Positions 44,481 to 54,024 of a stretch of 64,000 bases of DNA are shown in pieces. Origin of the DNA: Glaciecola sp965660625 (GTDB lineage: Bacteria > Pseudomonadota > Gammaproteobacteria > Enterobacterales > Alteromonadaceae); the NCBI GenBank assembly GCA_965660625.1, contig CBFIAR010000005.1, positions 1-64,000 of the forward strand, written 5' to 3'. The number at the start of each line of letters is the position of its first letter. The first letter of the stretch is position 1. Under the pieces are notes generated by a model, which worked only from the letters and a program-made list of their open reading frames with translations, had not been told where the DNA came from and ran no database searches. A program made the translations under genes and the position numbers.

Positions 44481-46088
44481 GTGCCCAAAATTACTTCAAA
44501 AATAAATATCAATAGCCAAGAGTTTTCTGAAAATGCTGCGCACATGCAAGCGCAAGTTGACGATTTAAATTGCCTTGTAAGCCAACTTGCTCAGGGTGGT
44601 GGTGAAAAAGCATGTAAGCGTCACACCGAACGAGGTAAACTTTTGCCCAGAGATCGCATTAATGCGTTGATTGATAAAAACAGCGCATTCCTGGAAATTT
44701 CACAATTAGCGGCTTGGGAAGTTTATGACGATTATGTTCCTTGTGCCGGTGTAATTGCTGGTATAGGCCGCGTCTCCGGCATTGAATGTATGATTGTGGC
44801 AAATGATGCAACAGTAAAAGGCGGAACCTATTACCCGCTTACCGTTAAGAAACACCTTAGGGCACAAACGATTGCTGAACAAAACAACCTTCCCTGTATT
44901 TATTTAGTCGATTCAGGCGGTGCCAATTTACCTCGCCAAGATGACGTATTCCCAGACCGTGAGCATTTTGGTCGAATCTTCTTCAATCAAGCGAATTTAT
45001 CTGCACAAAATATTCCGCAAATAGCTGTGGTAATGGGTTCGTGCACCGCAGGTGGCGCATATGTTCCAGCAATGGCCGACGAATCAATCATCGTGAGAGA
45101 ACAAGGCACCATATTTTTAGGTGGTCCCCCACTCGTGCAGGCTGCGACCGGTGAAGTTGTCTCGGCGGAAGAGCTCGGCGGTGGCGATGTGCATTGCCGC
45201 ACGTCAGGTGTAGTAGATCATTTAGCTAATAATGACCGTCATGCACTGCAAATTGCTAGAGACGCAGTGGCACGTTTAAATCGCAGTCGTCCAGTAATAG
45301 CAGATAAAAAACCCGCAGTCGCTCCTTTGTACGACGCTTGCGAAATATACGGCTTAATCCCCAAAGATAGCAAAAAGTCCTACGATGTAAGAGAGGTAAT
45401 TGCCCGCGTTGTAGATGCTTCGGAATTCCACGAATTTAAAGCATTATACGGTACCACCCTTATTTGCGGCTTCGCTCGTATCGAGGGCTTTAATGTGGGT
45501 ATCGTGGCAAATAACGGTATTTTATTTTCAGAATCCGCACAAAAAGGCGCCCACTTCATAGAACTATGCTCACAACGCAAAATACCCTTAGTATTTTTAC
45601 AAAACATTACCGGCTTCATGGTTGGTAAGCAATACGAATCCGGCGGCATAGCAAAGCATGGCGCCAAAATGGTGGCTGCCGTTGCTTGTGCAAAAGTACC
45701 CAAATTCACCGTTTTGATTGGTGGCAGCTTTGGTGCCGGCAATTATGGAATGTGCGGCCGTGCATACGATCCACGTTTCTTGTTCATGTGGCCAAATGCT
45801 CGCATCTCGGTGATGGGTGGCGAACAAGCCGCAGGCGTATTAGCTCAAGTGAAAAAAGATCAAGCAAGCAGAGCCGGTGAAGAATGGACGGATGAGCAGG
45901 ATCAAGCAGTGAAGAAGCCCGTAATCGATACTTACGAAAAACAGGGGCACCCTTACTATGCTTCAGCACGTTTATGGGATGACGGTGTTATTGATCCGGC
46001 CGACACAAGAAGAGTGTTAGGCTTAGCTATTTCCGCAGCTTTAAATAAAGAAATAGAAGAAACGAAATTTGGTGTATTCAGAATGTAG
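44481..46088 (+). CDS. liuB: Methylcrotonyl-CoA carboxylase, carboxyltransferase (beta) subunit
   Basis: A 535-residue biotin-dependent carboxyltransferase that transfers CO2 to 3-methylcrotonyl-CoA. It has two crotonase-fold halves; typical parts are CIYLVDSGGANLPRQDDVFP, VMGSCTAGGAYVPAMADES and NITGFMVGKQYESGGIAKHG. The start codon is GTG with AGG upstream. It pairs with LiuD, two genes downstream. No truncation. Confidence 0.95.
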   Translation: MPKITSKININSQEFSENAAHMQAQVDDLNCLVSQLAQGGGEKACKRHTERGKLLPRDRINALIDKNSAFLEISQLAAWEVYDDYVPCAGVIAGIGRVSGIECMIVANDATVKGGTYYPLTVKKHLRAQTIAEQNNLPCIYLVDSGGANLPRQDDVFPDREHFGRIFFNQANLSAQNIPQIAVVMGSCTAGGAYVPAMADESIIVREQGTIFLGGPPLVQAATGEVVSAEELGGGDVHCRTSGVVDHLANNDRHALQIARDAVARLNRSRPVIADKKPAVAPLYDACEIYGLIPKDSKKSYDVREVIARVVDASEFHEFKALYGTTLICGFARIEGFNVGIVANNGILFSESAQKGAHFIELCSQRKIPLVFLQNITGFMVGKQYESGGIAKHGAKMVAAVACAKVPKFTVLIGGSFGAGNYGMCGRAYDPRFLFMWPNARISVMGGEQAAGVLAQVKKDQASRAGEEWTDEQDQAVKKPVIDTYEKQGHPYYASARLWDDGVIDPADTRRVLGLAISAALNKEIEETKFGVFRM

Positions 46089-46113
46089 CTACACGACATG
46101 ACCTCGGCACACG

Positions 46114-46140
46114 CTCACCAACATAGTGAGCAGTTTTTGA
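46114..46140 (+). terminator. Hairpin with T run in the liuB-liuC gap
   Basis: GCTCAC and GTGAGC pair around seven bases, followed by AGTTTTTG. In an operon this would be an attenuator or an RNA-processing signal; it is not strong. Confidence 0.4.
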
Positions 46141-46182
46141 AAGACAAAAACAATTGAAACTGAATCATCGATGGAGATAAAA

Positions 46183-46977
46183 ATGACACAACAAAATGCA
46201 ATTACAATACACATTGATGATCGGGGTGTTGCCACAGTAACACTTAATCGTCCACATATTCACAATGCCTTTGATGACACGGTTATTGTTGAACTAATCA
46301 ATGCATTCGAATCTATCCACCAAAATAATGATGTCAGAGTGATGGTTCTTGCTGCCACAGGTAAATCATTTTGTGCTGGCGCTGATTTGCACTGGATGAA
46401 AAAAATGGCCAGTTATTCCTATGCTGAAAATCGCCAAGATGCGGAGCAACTAGCCAAACTTTTTAGCACGCTTTACAAGCTCAACAAGCCAACCATCGCT
46501 CGTGTACAAGGTGCGGTATATGGAGGCGGTGTAGGATTAGTCGCTTGCTGTGATATTGCGATTGGCAGCAAATTAAGTAAATTTTGTTTAAGTGAAGTCA
46601 AACTCGGTCTCGTGCCGGCAACAATCAGTCCATATGTTATTGAAGCGATCGGACCAAGATTATCAAAGCGCTATTTTATGACCGCGGAAGTAATGTCTGC
46701 ACTTAGAGCGCGTCGCATTGGATTGTTAAGTGAGGTTGTCAGTGAGGAAGAACTCGATTCAAGCGTAGAGAGTATTGTTTTTCCGCTGATTAATAACGGG
46801 CCAGTGTCTGTTGCTACTGCCAAACAGCTGGTTAACAAGATTAGCTATTGCGCAATTGATGACAAACTGATTGATGAAACCAGTGATTTAATCGCTAGCG
46901 TTCGCGTCTCAGACGAAGGACAGGAAGGCTTAACTGCGTTTTTAGAAAAACGCGCACCGAATTGGAAAAAAGTATGA
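46183..46977 (+). CDS. liuC: Methylglutaconyl-CoA hydratase
   Basis: A 264-residue crotonase-family hydratase converting 3-methylglutaconyl-CoA to HMG-CoA. It has VTLNRPHIHNAFDDTV, the oxyanion-hole segment KSFCAGADLHWMKKMA and ARVQGAVYGGGVGLVACCDIAI. The start at 46183 has GGAG seven bases upstream; another ATG four codons earlier overlaps that ribosome site. Its stop overlaps liuD by four bases (ATGA). Confidence 0.92.
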   Translation: MTQQNAITIHIDDRGVATVTLNRPHIHNAFDDTVIVELINAFESIHQNNDVRVMVLAATGKSFCAGADLHWMKKMASYSYAENRQDAEQLAKLFSTLYKLNKPTIARVQGAVYGGGVGLVACCDIAIGSKLSKFCLSEVKLGLVPATISPYVIEAIGPRLSKRYFMTAEVMSALRARRIGLLSEVVSEEELDSSVESIVFPLINNGPVSVATAKQLVNKISYCAIDDKLIDETSDLIASVRVSDEGQEGLTAFLEKRAPNWKKV

Positions 46978-48980
46978 TCAAGAAAATACTGATTGCTAAC
47001 CGCGGCGAAATCGCCTGCCGAGTCATAAAAACGGCAAAGAAGATGGGCATATCGACGGTTGCAGTATACTCCGAAGCTGATGCTAACGCGCTACATGTAA
47101 AACACGCAGACGAAGCCGTGTGTATCGGCCCTGCACCGTCAAAAGACAGTTATCTGCGCGGCGATCTAATTTTACAAAAAGCCAAAACGATGAACGTTGA
47201 CGCTATCCATCCAGGCTATGGCTTTCTATCTGAAAACGCGCAGTTTGCAAAAGCATGCGCTGAACAAGGTATTATCTTTATTGGCCCAACAATTGAAGCT
47301 ATAGAGGCGATGGGTTCAAAGTCGGCTGCAAAACAAATTATGCAGGAAGCAGGCGTACCACTTGTGCCTGGCTATCACGGCGACGATCAAAACCCCGCTT
47401 TAATTAAACAAAGCGCCAATGATATGGGCTATCCCGTGTTACTAAAAGCGACAGCTGGCGGCGGCGGCAAAGGCATGCGCCAAGTTTGGTCTGAACCCGA
47501 GTTTGATGACGCTTTAGCAGCGGCAAAACGAGAAGCGATGTCAAGTTTCAGTGACGACAAAATGCTTGTTGAAAAATACCTTACCCAACCTCGTCATGTT
47601 GAAATCCAAGTGTTTTGTGACAACCATAAAAATGGTGTTTACTTGTTCGAGCGTGATTGTTCAATACAACGCCGTCATCAGAAAGTCATTGAAGAAGCCC
47701 CCGCGCCGAATATATCCGAAGAACTCCGAGCCCAAATGGGTGAAGCAGCACTAACAGCAGCATTCGCTATCAATTATTCTGGTGCTGGCACGGTTGAGTT
47801 TTTGCTCGATACCGACGGTAGTTTTTATTTTATGGAAATGAATACACGCTTGCAGGTTGAGCATCCAGTGACAGAAATGATCACCGGCGAAGATTTAGTT
47901 GAATGGCAAATACGGGTCGCTAACAATGAGCTATTACCGAAAGAACAATCCCAGCTGAGTATAAATGGACATTCATTTGAAGCCCGTATTTATGCTGAAG
48001 ATCCAAATAATGACTTTTTACCAGCAACCGGCACATTACACCTACTCAAAACGCCAGAAATTAGCGCCAACGTAAGAATCGAAACCGGTGTTGGACAAGG
48101 TGATGACGTTTCCATCTACTATGATCCAATGATAGCAAAATTGGTTGTTTGGGATGAAAATCGTGACAAGGCTTTATCTAGATTAGAAAGTTGCCTGCAG
48201 CATTATGCCATTGGCGGTGTAACAACAAACATTGATTATCTTCGCAGAATTGCAGGGTCAAGGCCTTTCAAACAAGCCGAGCTAAGCACTGACTTTATAG
48301 AGCGTCATAGCAATAATATTAGTACGACAACCAGTGTCGACGTCGACACCTACCTACCGGCTATCGTTTTGGGCTACTTATTGTCTGAGCAAACTAAGCT
48401 AGAGGGTGAAGCACAAGATTCACCATGGAATATACACGACAGCTATCGCAGTAACTTAGCAAATCCTGAGCTTATTGAATTATTCATTGGTGACAAGCTT
48501 TACAGCGTTAGTGCTACTATAAACATAGCATCGGTAGAAGGTGCTATGCATTGGACCTTGCGTATCAATGAAATAGTGATGACTGTTTCAGGAAACATCA
48601 CTGACGACATACTTACATGTTCCTTAAATGGCGTGAAAACAGCGTCTCCTATTATGTTCAATGACGCCGCCATTAGTTTATTTACCGCACAAGGTATGCT
48701 GACGGCGCACATTAAAGGGCCTGATTTGGGTGAAATTGGCGAGGATGCTCATACTAACGCAGTTGTCGCTCCGATGAATGGCACCGTGGTTGCTTTACTC
48801 GTTAAAGCCGGGGACAACGTGACAAAAGGTCAGCAACTCATCATTGTCGAAGCCATGAAAATGGAACATAGCATTAAAGCCCCCTATGATGGCACCGTTG
48901 CGGAGTGCTTCTTTAAAAACGGGGACTTGGTCAGCGGTGGTATTGCTTTAATTGACATAATTGAAAGTGATGCAGAATAA
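46974..48980 (+). CDS. liuD: Methylcrotonyl-CoA carboxylase, biotin-containing (alpha) subunit
   Basis: A 668-residue protein with biotin carboxylase (residues 1-450) and biotin carboxyl carrier (about 590-665) domains. Visible are IKKILIANRGEIACRVIKTA, the ATP-grasp loop KATAGGGGKGMRQVW, FLEMNTRLQVEHPV-like MEMNTRLQVEHPVTEMITG, and the biotin site EAMKM with Lys629. It charges biotin with bicarbonate and ATP for LiuB. The start ATG overlaps the liuC stop; four more upstream codons (TTG start) are less likely. Confidence 0.95.
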   Translation: MIKKILIANRGEIACRVIKTAKKMGISTVAVYSEADANALHVKHADEAVCIGPAPSKDSYLRGDLILQKAKTMNVDAIHPGYGFLSENAQFAKACAEQGIIFIGPTIEAIEAMGSKSAAKQIMQEAGVPLVPGYHGDDQNPALIKQSANDMGYPVLLKATAGGGGKGMRQVWSEPEFDDALAAAKREAMSSFSDDKMLVEKYLTQPRHVEIQVFCDNHKNGVYLFERDCSIQRRHQKVIEEAPAPNISEELRAQMGEAALTAAFAINYSGAGTVEFLLDTDGSFYFMEMNTRLQVEHPVTEMITGEDLVEWQIRVANNELLPKEQSQLSINGHSFEARIYAEDPNNDFLPATGTLHLLKTPEISANVRIETGVGQGDDVSIYYDPMIAKLVVWDENRDKALSRLESCLQHYAIGGVTTNIDYLRRIAGSRPFKQAELSTDFIERHSNNISTTTSVDVDTYLPAIVLGYLLSEQTKLEGEAQDSPWNIHDSYRSNLANPELIELFIGDKLYSVSATINIASVEGAMHWTLRINEIVMTVSGNITDDILTCSLNGVKTASPIMFNDAAISLFTAQGMLTAHIKGPDLGEIGEDAHTNAVVAPMNGTVVALLVKAGDNVTKGQQLIIVEAMKMEHSIKAPYDGTVAECFFKNGDLVSGGIALIDIIESDAE

Positions 48981-49051
48981 TAATGATGAGAGAGTAGAAA
49001 GCGAAGTTGCAATATTCTTGGGCCAAATAAGTAAAATAAAGGTGTTAACTA

Positions 49052-49951
49052 ATGTTTGATTTACTGCCGCAAACAGTCGAAATCGTAGAAGTTGGCCCTC
49101 GTGATGGGCTTCAAAATGAAAAAATCATCTTGACCGCCCAGGACAAAATAGATTTTATCAATCAACTCTCTCTGGTTGGTGTCAAGCGCATAGAAGCGGG
49201 TAGCTTCGTCTCGCCAAAATGGGTGCCACAAATGGCCTCTTCTGACGAAGTATTAAGGACGATTAAACGAATTACAGGGGTTCGCTACAGTGCACTAACA
49301 CCTAACATGAAAGGTTTCGATTTGGCTATGCTGGCCAATGCACAGGAAGTGGCTGTTTTTGGTGCAGCCTCTGAAAGTTTTTCACAGAAAAATATTAACT
49401 GCAGTATTCACGAAAGCCTTGAACGTTTTGCTCCGGTGATTGAAAAAGCAACGCAGCAAGGCATCCCCGTTCGAGGTTACGTATCTTGCGTATTAGGCTG
49501 TCCATACGAAGGCGATATTAAGGTCCAAGATGTCGTTTCTGTGAGCAAGACGCTGTTAGACATGGGATGCTATGAGATTTCTCTCGGGGATACCATTGGC
49601 GTCGGCACACCATTAAAAACTAAGGTACTTATTGAAGCGTGTTTACAGGTTGTTCCCAATAATCAACTGGCGGTGCACTTTCATGACACTTACGGTCAAG
49701 CACTGGCTAACATTCTTACTGCTATCCAACTTGGTATACGAGTAATTGATAGTTCGGTTGCTGGTCTTGGTGGCTGCCCATATGCTAATGGAGCGTCTGG
49801 TAATGTTGCTTCGGAAGATGTCGTATACATGCTGCATAACATGGGCATTGAAACAGGTATCAATCTAGACAAACTCATTCAGGTTGGTAATTCAATATCG
49901 TTAAAACTCAACCGTAAAAATGGTTCAAAAGTGGGCGTAGCTGGCTTGTAA
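49052..49951 (+). CDS. liuE: Hydroxymethylglutaryl-CoA lyase
   Basis: A 299-residue TIM-barrel lyase splitting HMG-CoA to acetyl-CoA and acetoacetate, the last step of the liu pathway. Motifs are EVGPRDGLQNEKIILT, SLGDTIGVGTPLKT, AVHFHDTYGQALANIL and the catalytic-cysteine loop GLGGCPYANGASGNVASEDV. Lies 71 bases after liuD. No clear terminator follows. The acetoacetate-activating enzyme is not in the window. Confidence 0.95.
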   Translation: MFDLLPQTVEIVEVGPRDGLQNEKIILTAQDKIDFINQLSLVGVKRIEAGSFVSPKWVPQMASSDEVLRTIKRITGVRYSALTPNMKGFDLAMLANAQEVAVFGAASESFSQKNINCSIHESLERFAPVIEKATQQGIPVRGYVSCVLGCPYEGDIKVQDVVSVSKTLLDMGCYEISLGDTIGVGTPLKTKVLIEACLQVVPNNQLAVHFHDTYGQALANILTAIQLGIRVIDSSVAGLGGCPYANGASGNVASEDVVYMLHNMGIETGINLDKLIQVGNSISLKLNRKNGSKVGVAGL

Positions 49952-50200
49952 AAAAGCTGAACAAACTTTAAAAATTCAACACGCAATCACCAAAGCATTT
50001 TTTATTTATGGCATAAAAAGTTAAAACAACAAGAAGCAATGTCACCTATTAATGACTTTCAAAAGACAATCTGTGCAATAAGTAGCTATGATTTCTATAC
50101 AAATTCCTCAAAAAGAGTATATTTACTAGAGTTAAGTGAATTTACTAATCTTACACAGAGAGTTCACTTTTTCATGAATTTTTTGTAAAGGAATGCCTAG

Positions 50201-51460
50201 ATGCCTAAAACGAATGATAACGTCCGCTATATTAGTAATCTAACCAAGGATACCTATGCTTTAGTATTAGCAGGCGGTAGAGGTTCTCGATTATTTGAAC
50301 TGACTAACTGGCGCGCCAAACCAGCGCTCTATTTTGGTGGTAAATTTCGCATTATTGACTTCCCTCTTTCCAACTGTGTTAATTCAGGCATACGAAACAT
50401 TGGTGTTTTAACGCAATATAAGTCGCATTCATTAATCAGGCATCTAGTGCGGGGCTGGGGTCATTTCAAAAAAGAATTAGGCGAATCGGTTGAAATATTG
50501 CCGGCGTCTCAGCGCTTTTCAGAAGAGTGGTATCAAGGTACCGCGGATGCTGTTTATCAAAACATTGATATTATAAGAGATGAATTACCAAAGTATGTGA
50601 TGGTTCTTTCAGGCGATCATATTTATCGCCAAGACTATGGACACATACTAGCGCAACACGTTGAGTCAGGTGCAAAGATGACCGTAAGCACCATTGCTGT
50701 TCCTATCGAGCAAGCTAGAAATGCATTTGGTGTAATATCGGTTGACGAAAATAACAAAATAATCGAATTTGCTGAAAAACCTTCAGAACCAACCCCTCTT
50801 GCAGGTTCGCCTGGTTACTGTTTAGCGTCGATGGGTAACTATGTTTTTGACACCGCCTTTTTGTTCGAGCAGCTAGAGCGCGATTCGCAAACAAAGGGCT
50901 CAGAAAGAGACTTTGGCAAGGACATTATTCCTGCAATTATCGATAATCATGATGTCTACGCATTTGAATTTTCCAAAAGTAGCAAAAATGACTCTTATTG
51001 GCGCGATGTTGGCACACTTGACTCATACTGGGAAGCCAACATGGAGTTGGTCGCGCCAGTTCCTGCACTAAATTTGTATGACAAACAATGGCCTGTTTGG
51101 ACTTATCAAGAGCAGCTTCCGCCCGCTAAATTTGTTATGGAAAGCAATGAAAACAGAGGCGATGCGCTAAACTCGGTTGTTTCTGGTGGCTGCATTATTT
51201 CGGGTGCCACCTTAATTAAAAGCATCTGCTTTAGTAACGTTAGAGTAATGTCAGGCAGTAAAGTTGAGCAGACCGTAATATTACCGGAAGTGACCATTGG
51301 TGCAAATTCGAAAATAAAGAAAGCCATTATTGATAGAGGCTGTCAAATTCCAGAGGGAACGATCATAGGACACGATCACGACAACGACCGAGCTAGAGGA
51401 TTTAGAGTATCTGAAAATGGTGTCGTACTGATTACCAAAACGGAGTTGGATAAGTTGTAA
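50201..51460 (+). CDS. glgC: Glucose-1-phosphate adenylyltransferase
   Basis: A 419-residue ADP-glucose pyrophosphorylase, first step of glycogen synthesis. It has the allosteric/nucleotide-binding LVLAGGRGSRLFELTNWRAKPAL, FGGKFRIIDFPLSNCVNSG, LSGDHIYRQDYG and IIEFAEKPSEP, then a left-handed beta-helix C terminus. The AAAGGAATG ribosome site is close to the start. No glgA, glgB or glgP is adjacent; glgC is a single gene ended by a terminator. Confidence 0.95.
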   Translation: MPKTNDNVRYISNLTKDTYALVLAGGRGSRLFELTNWRAKPALYFGGKFRIIDFPLSNCVNSGIRNIGVLTQYKSHSLIRHLVRGWGHFKKELGESVEILPASQRFSEEWYQGTADAVYQNIDIIRDELPKYVMVLSGDHIYRQDYGHILAQHVESGAKMTVSTIAVPIEQARNAFGVISVDENNKIIEFAEKPSEPTPLAGSPGYCLASMGNYVFDTAFLFEQLERDSQTKGSERDFGKDIIPAIIDNHDVYAFEFSKSSKNDSYWRDVGTLDSYWEANMELVAPVPALNLYDKQWPVWTYQEQLPPAKFVMESNENRGDALNSVVSGGCIISGATLIKSICFSNVRVMSGSKVEQTVILPEVTIGANSKIKKAIIDRGCQIPEGTIIGHDHDNDRARGFRVSENGVVLITKTELDKL

Positions 51461-51492
51461 ATTGTAAATTGTAGAATAGCACTATTAATATT

Positions 51493-51518
51493 AGGGGCTC
51501 CAGGCCCCTTTTTTTTAT
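51493..51518 (+). terminator. Terminator after glgC
   Basis: AGGGGC and GCCCCT pair around four bases, followed by eight T residues. About 35 bases downstream of the glgC stop. Confidence 0.88.
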
Positions 51519-52069
51519 AGTACTTTACATCATTACTTACTTAATAGTTGCAACAGGTCTTCCTTCCTCGATAGTTATTTTTTTGGAAGCTTAGGAAAAT
51601 AATTTTCAAAACTGTCGGACAACAATATAGTTGTTAACAAGCCATTATCCTTGATAATTTTTGAGTCATCAGCGTACTAGTTTTATTTAAAACAAGATTG
51701 CTAAAAGGCTAGTATTACGCGAGCTGATTAAAATAGCGTTAAGTAGCTAAGCATTCATATTGATAACAGCTAGCCTATGCTCTATAAGTAAGGGGTTGTC
51801 AGAAAATTTTACAGCAATGCCGCATTTCAGAGATATGCAGACAGTCAGTTTTAATTACCTAATCACCTTTTGTGCCATAGACTGCCACCTACTAACGTGT
51901 TGATGAACTACCCGTTTCACAATGCAGCTTGTCAGCTTTTTTACAACGTTATTTTTATAGTATGTGCATTAGCATAACACATTGTTTTATATGAAATTTA
52001 CATCCTAGCGCGAAATATGCTTAGTATGCTTAGAGAGTTAAGCAAGCTAATATAAAATAAGGAAATAAA
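51519..52069. other. Gene-free interval between glgC and the PEP-CTERM-like gene
   Basis: About 550 bases without a coding frame. Near its end are a tandem ATGCTTAG (52017 and 52026, nine bases apart), a TATAAA and the AAGGAAATAAA ribosome site of the next gene. I see nothing else: no repeat family, IS remnant or strong hairpin. Confidence 0.5.
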
Positions 52070-52711
52070 ATGAATTTAGTAAAAATTTTGGGAGCCTTGG
52101 TAACATTACTCGTCCCCATTTATTCGTTCGCTAGTATTATTACAGTGACAAATGGTGATTTTGAAGATCAGAGCGTAGTGCTTAACCAAGTTGATGTGGC
52201 GCAAGGCCCTTGGGCATATGGCGCAGCAGGGTGGACTGTTGTTGGGAGTGGAGGTACTTACGCTCCTACTTCTCCTGCAATTTATAATGCGGGTGAAGCA
52301 GATGGCCGCGTCGGTTGGAGCAATGGTGGCCAACTTTGGCAACTTACATCATCGATTTTTGAAGCAGGGTACAAATATACGTTAAGCGTCGATATCGGAA
52401 ATAGAATAGGCACAAGTTTTCCAGCTGGAAGGATTAGCATATTTGCTGACATTCCATCTAACATAATAGCTTCTTTCGACTTAGTTGAACCTGTTGATGG
52501 CACGTTTGAAACGCGATTGGTTTCTGCTACCGAGGTTGATTTTAGTAACTTTTTTGGACAGAAGATTGGGGTGTTATTAGTGTCAGATGAAACTCAAATT
52601 AATTTCGACAATGTCTCAGTTTCCGCAACGCCCGTTTCAACTCCTGGTACGCTCGCTATATTTGGTTTGTCACTTATATTACTTAGTCTTACCAAGCGAA
52701 GAAAAAACTAA
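52070..52711 (+). CDS. PEP-CTERM-like secreted protein
   Basis: A 213-residue secreted protein. Residues 1-22 form a signal peptide (ending YSFAS); the mature part is a beta-rich, choice-of-anchor-like domain with TNGDFEDQSVVLNQVD near its start and INFDNVSVSA near its end. The C terminus, VSTPGTLAIFGLSLILLSL then KRRKN, has the shape of an exosortase sorting signal: short motif, membrane helix and basic tail. The usual PEP is replaced by STPG. No exosortase gene is in the window. Function unknown, probably cell surface or biofilm. Confidence 0.78.
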   Translation: MNLVKILGALVTLLVPIYSFASIITVTNGDFEDQSVVLNQVDVAQGPWAYGAAGWTVVGSGGTYAPTSPAIYNAGEADGRVGWSNGGQLWQLTSSIFEAGYKYTLSVDIGNRIGTSFPAGRISIFADIPSNIIASFDLVEPVDGTFETRLVSATEVDFSNFFGQKIGVLLVSDETQINFDNVSVSATPVSTPGTLAIFGLSLILLSLTKRRKN

Positions 52712-52727
52712 GATTATCTTAGCGTTG

Positions 52728-52753
52728 AACCCGCCTACTCCGCGGGTTTTTTA
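52728..52753 (+). terminator. Terminator after the PEP-CTERM-like gene
   Basis: AACCCGC and GCGGGTT pair around a seven-base loop, followed by TTTT. Confidence 0.82.
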
Positions 52754-52919
52754 TGTCTATTAGAATCTAACAAAGCCCTACGACAGATCACAATCCAACA
52801 ATATATTATCGGCTAATTAATAATTTTATCTAACTATAGTTGGGTAATTTGTTAATTTTGCTCGGTTGAAAAAGCAACTAAATTATGATTTACAGCGATA
52901 CTGACTCCTTGCTGGAAGT

Positions 52920-53768
52920 TCAATCAGCGATGCACTTCGCAATCAATGTATTGAGTCGATTTGCAACTTCAATTGGTTTTTCAAGAGGAAACATATGACC
53001 ACCAAACGCTAAGGCTTCGTGAGTAATCATAGAGTTCCCCTTAATAAACGAATTTCGAAGCTTTTCAATGCAAACCTCAGTGTTTTTGCCAGTTAACAAG
53101 TAGCTGGGTGTATTTAATTTACCGTATTGCTTATGCAAATTAGTAGGGATTGTTCTAAATATGTCTGCCTCGACTTGAACATCAAAATGCAGCACTCTTT
53201 GCCCTTGATGTTCGTGTGTCACTGCCGAAACATAATCAGCGATACATTCGGTATCCATATTTTTAAACAATGCGCGCTGACCAAAATACTGTACGAGGTC
53301 AGTTTTATGGTGCCATTTTGTATTTCTAATTTTTGTTTTACCTGCTGGCGTTATTTTATCAATCAACTTCCCTTTCTTTGCAAACCTAAACAACCAACTT
53401 GCTAGACCCGTTATTAATGGTGGATCGAGCATTACCAAGCCAGAAAACAGAATTGGCTTTTTGCAACAAGCTAAAAAGGAAATCACTGCGCCGAACGAAT
53501 GCCCTACCAATACCACAGGCAATTCAAGATTTATTTCCCTTTGCTTGGTTTCGACAAAATGAATCAATTCATCGACTTGATTTTCCCAATTATTATTGAG
53601 CGGAAACTGTGGATTGTGCGCAAATTTATCTAAGGCAATTAACTCAATATCATCGTTTAAATGAGCGAATAATTTTGCATAACTTTTTGCAGGAAAACCA
53701 TTAGCATGAGCAAAATGCACTATGACCTGTTTCTCTTTTTTTAATTGCAGGACTTCATTCGCTTGCAT
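52920..53768 (-). CDS. Alpha/beta hydrolase
   Basis: A 282-residue alpha/beta-hydrolase. It has HFAHANGFPAKSYAKLF near the N terminus, the nucleophile elbow VLVGHSFGAVISFLA, and the likely catalytic His in FGGHMFPLEKP near the C terminus. Substrate unknown. The ATG at 53768 has AGGA six bases upstream and lies inside the end of the preceding small gene (14-base overlap), which supports this start over one 15 codons further upstream. Confidence 0.82.
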   Translation of the reverse strand: MQANEVLQLKKEKQVIVHFAHANGFPAKSYAKLFAHLNDDIELIALDKFAHNPQFPLNNNWENQVDELIHFVETKQREINLELPVVLVGHSFGAVISFLACCKKPILFSGLVMLDPPLITGLASWLFRFAKKGKLIDKITPAGKTKIRNTKWHHKTDLVQYFGQRALFKNMDTECIADYVSAVTHEHQGQRVLHFDVQVEADIFRTIPTNLHKQYGKLNTPSYLLTGKNTEVCIEKLRNSFIKGNSMITHEALAFGGHMFPLEKPIEVANRLNTLIAKCIAD

Positions 53769-53940
53769 TCTCTTTCCTATTTTTTGCACGCCATTCTCTA
53801 AGAGCATCGCCAAACAACATTTTAATCGTTTTTCTAAGATTAGTACAATCTGGGTAATGTAGAATCGCGGCTACTTTTATGACCGATTTTACATAGTGAG
53901 AAGTGTCACCGCTTTCTGCTCCTTTACTTTTTGCAGTCAT
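53755..53940 (-). CDS. Small conserved-looking protein upstream of the hydrolase
   Basis: A 61-residue soluble protein, mostly helical, with a core SVIKVAAILHYPDCTNLRKT and LFGDALREWRAKNRKE. It has an AGG ribosome site eight bases before its ATG. The frame overlaps the start of the alpha/beta hydrolase by 14 bases, suggesting translational coupling. I do not recognise its family with certainty. The Tyr-Pro-Asp-Cys stretch and basic C terminus are the only distinctive features. Confidence 0.55.
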   Translation of the reverse strand: MTAKSKGAESGDTSHYVKSVIKVAAILHYPDCTNLRKTIKMLFGDALREWRAKNRKENASE

Positions 53941-54024
53941 CTTGTGAACCTGCTACCTTCCCTCTTTACTGCGCGATGCAGGAAATCTATACAAGTGTGG
54001 AACTCTTCTGCAAATACTAGGCGC

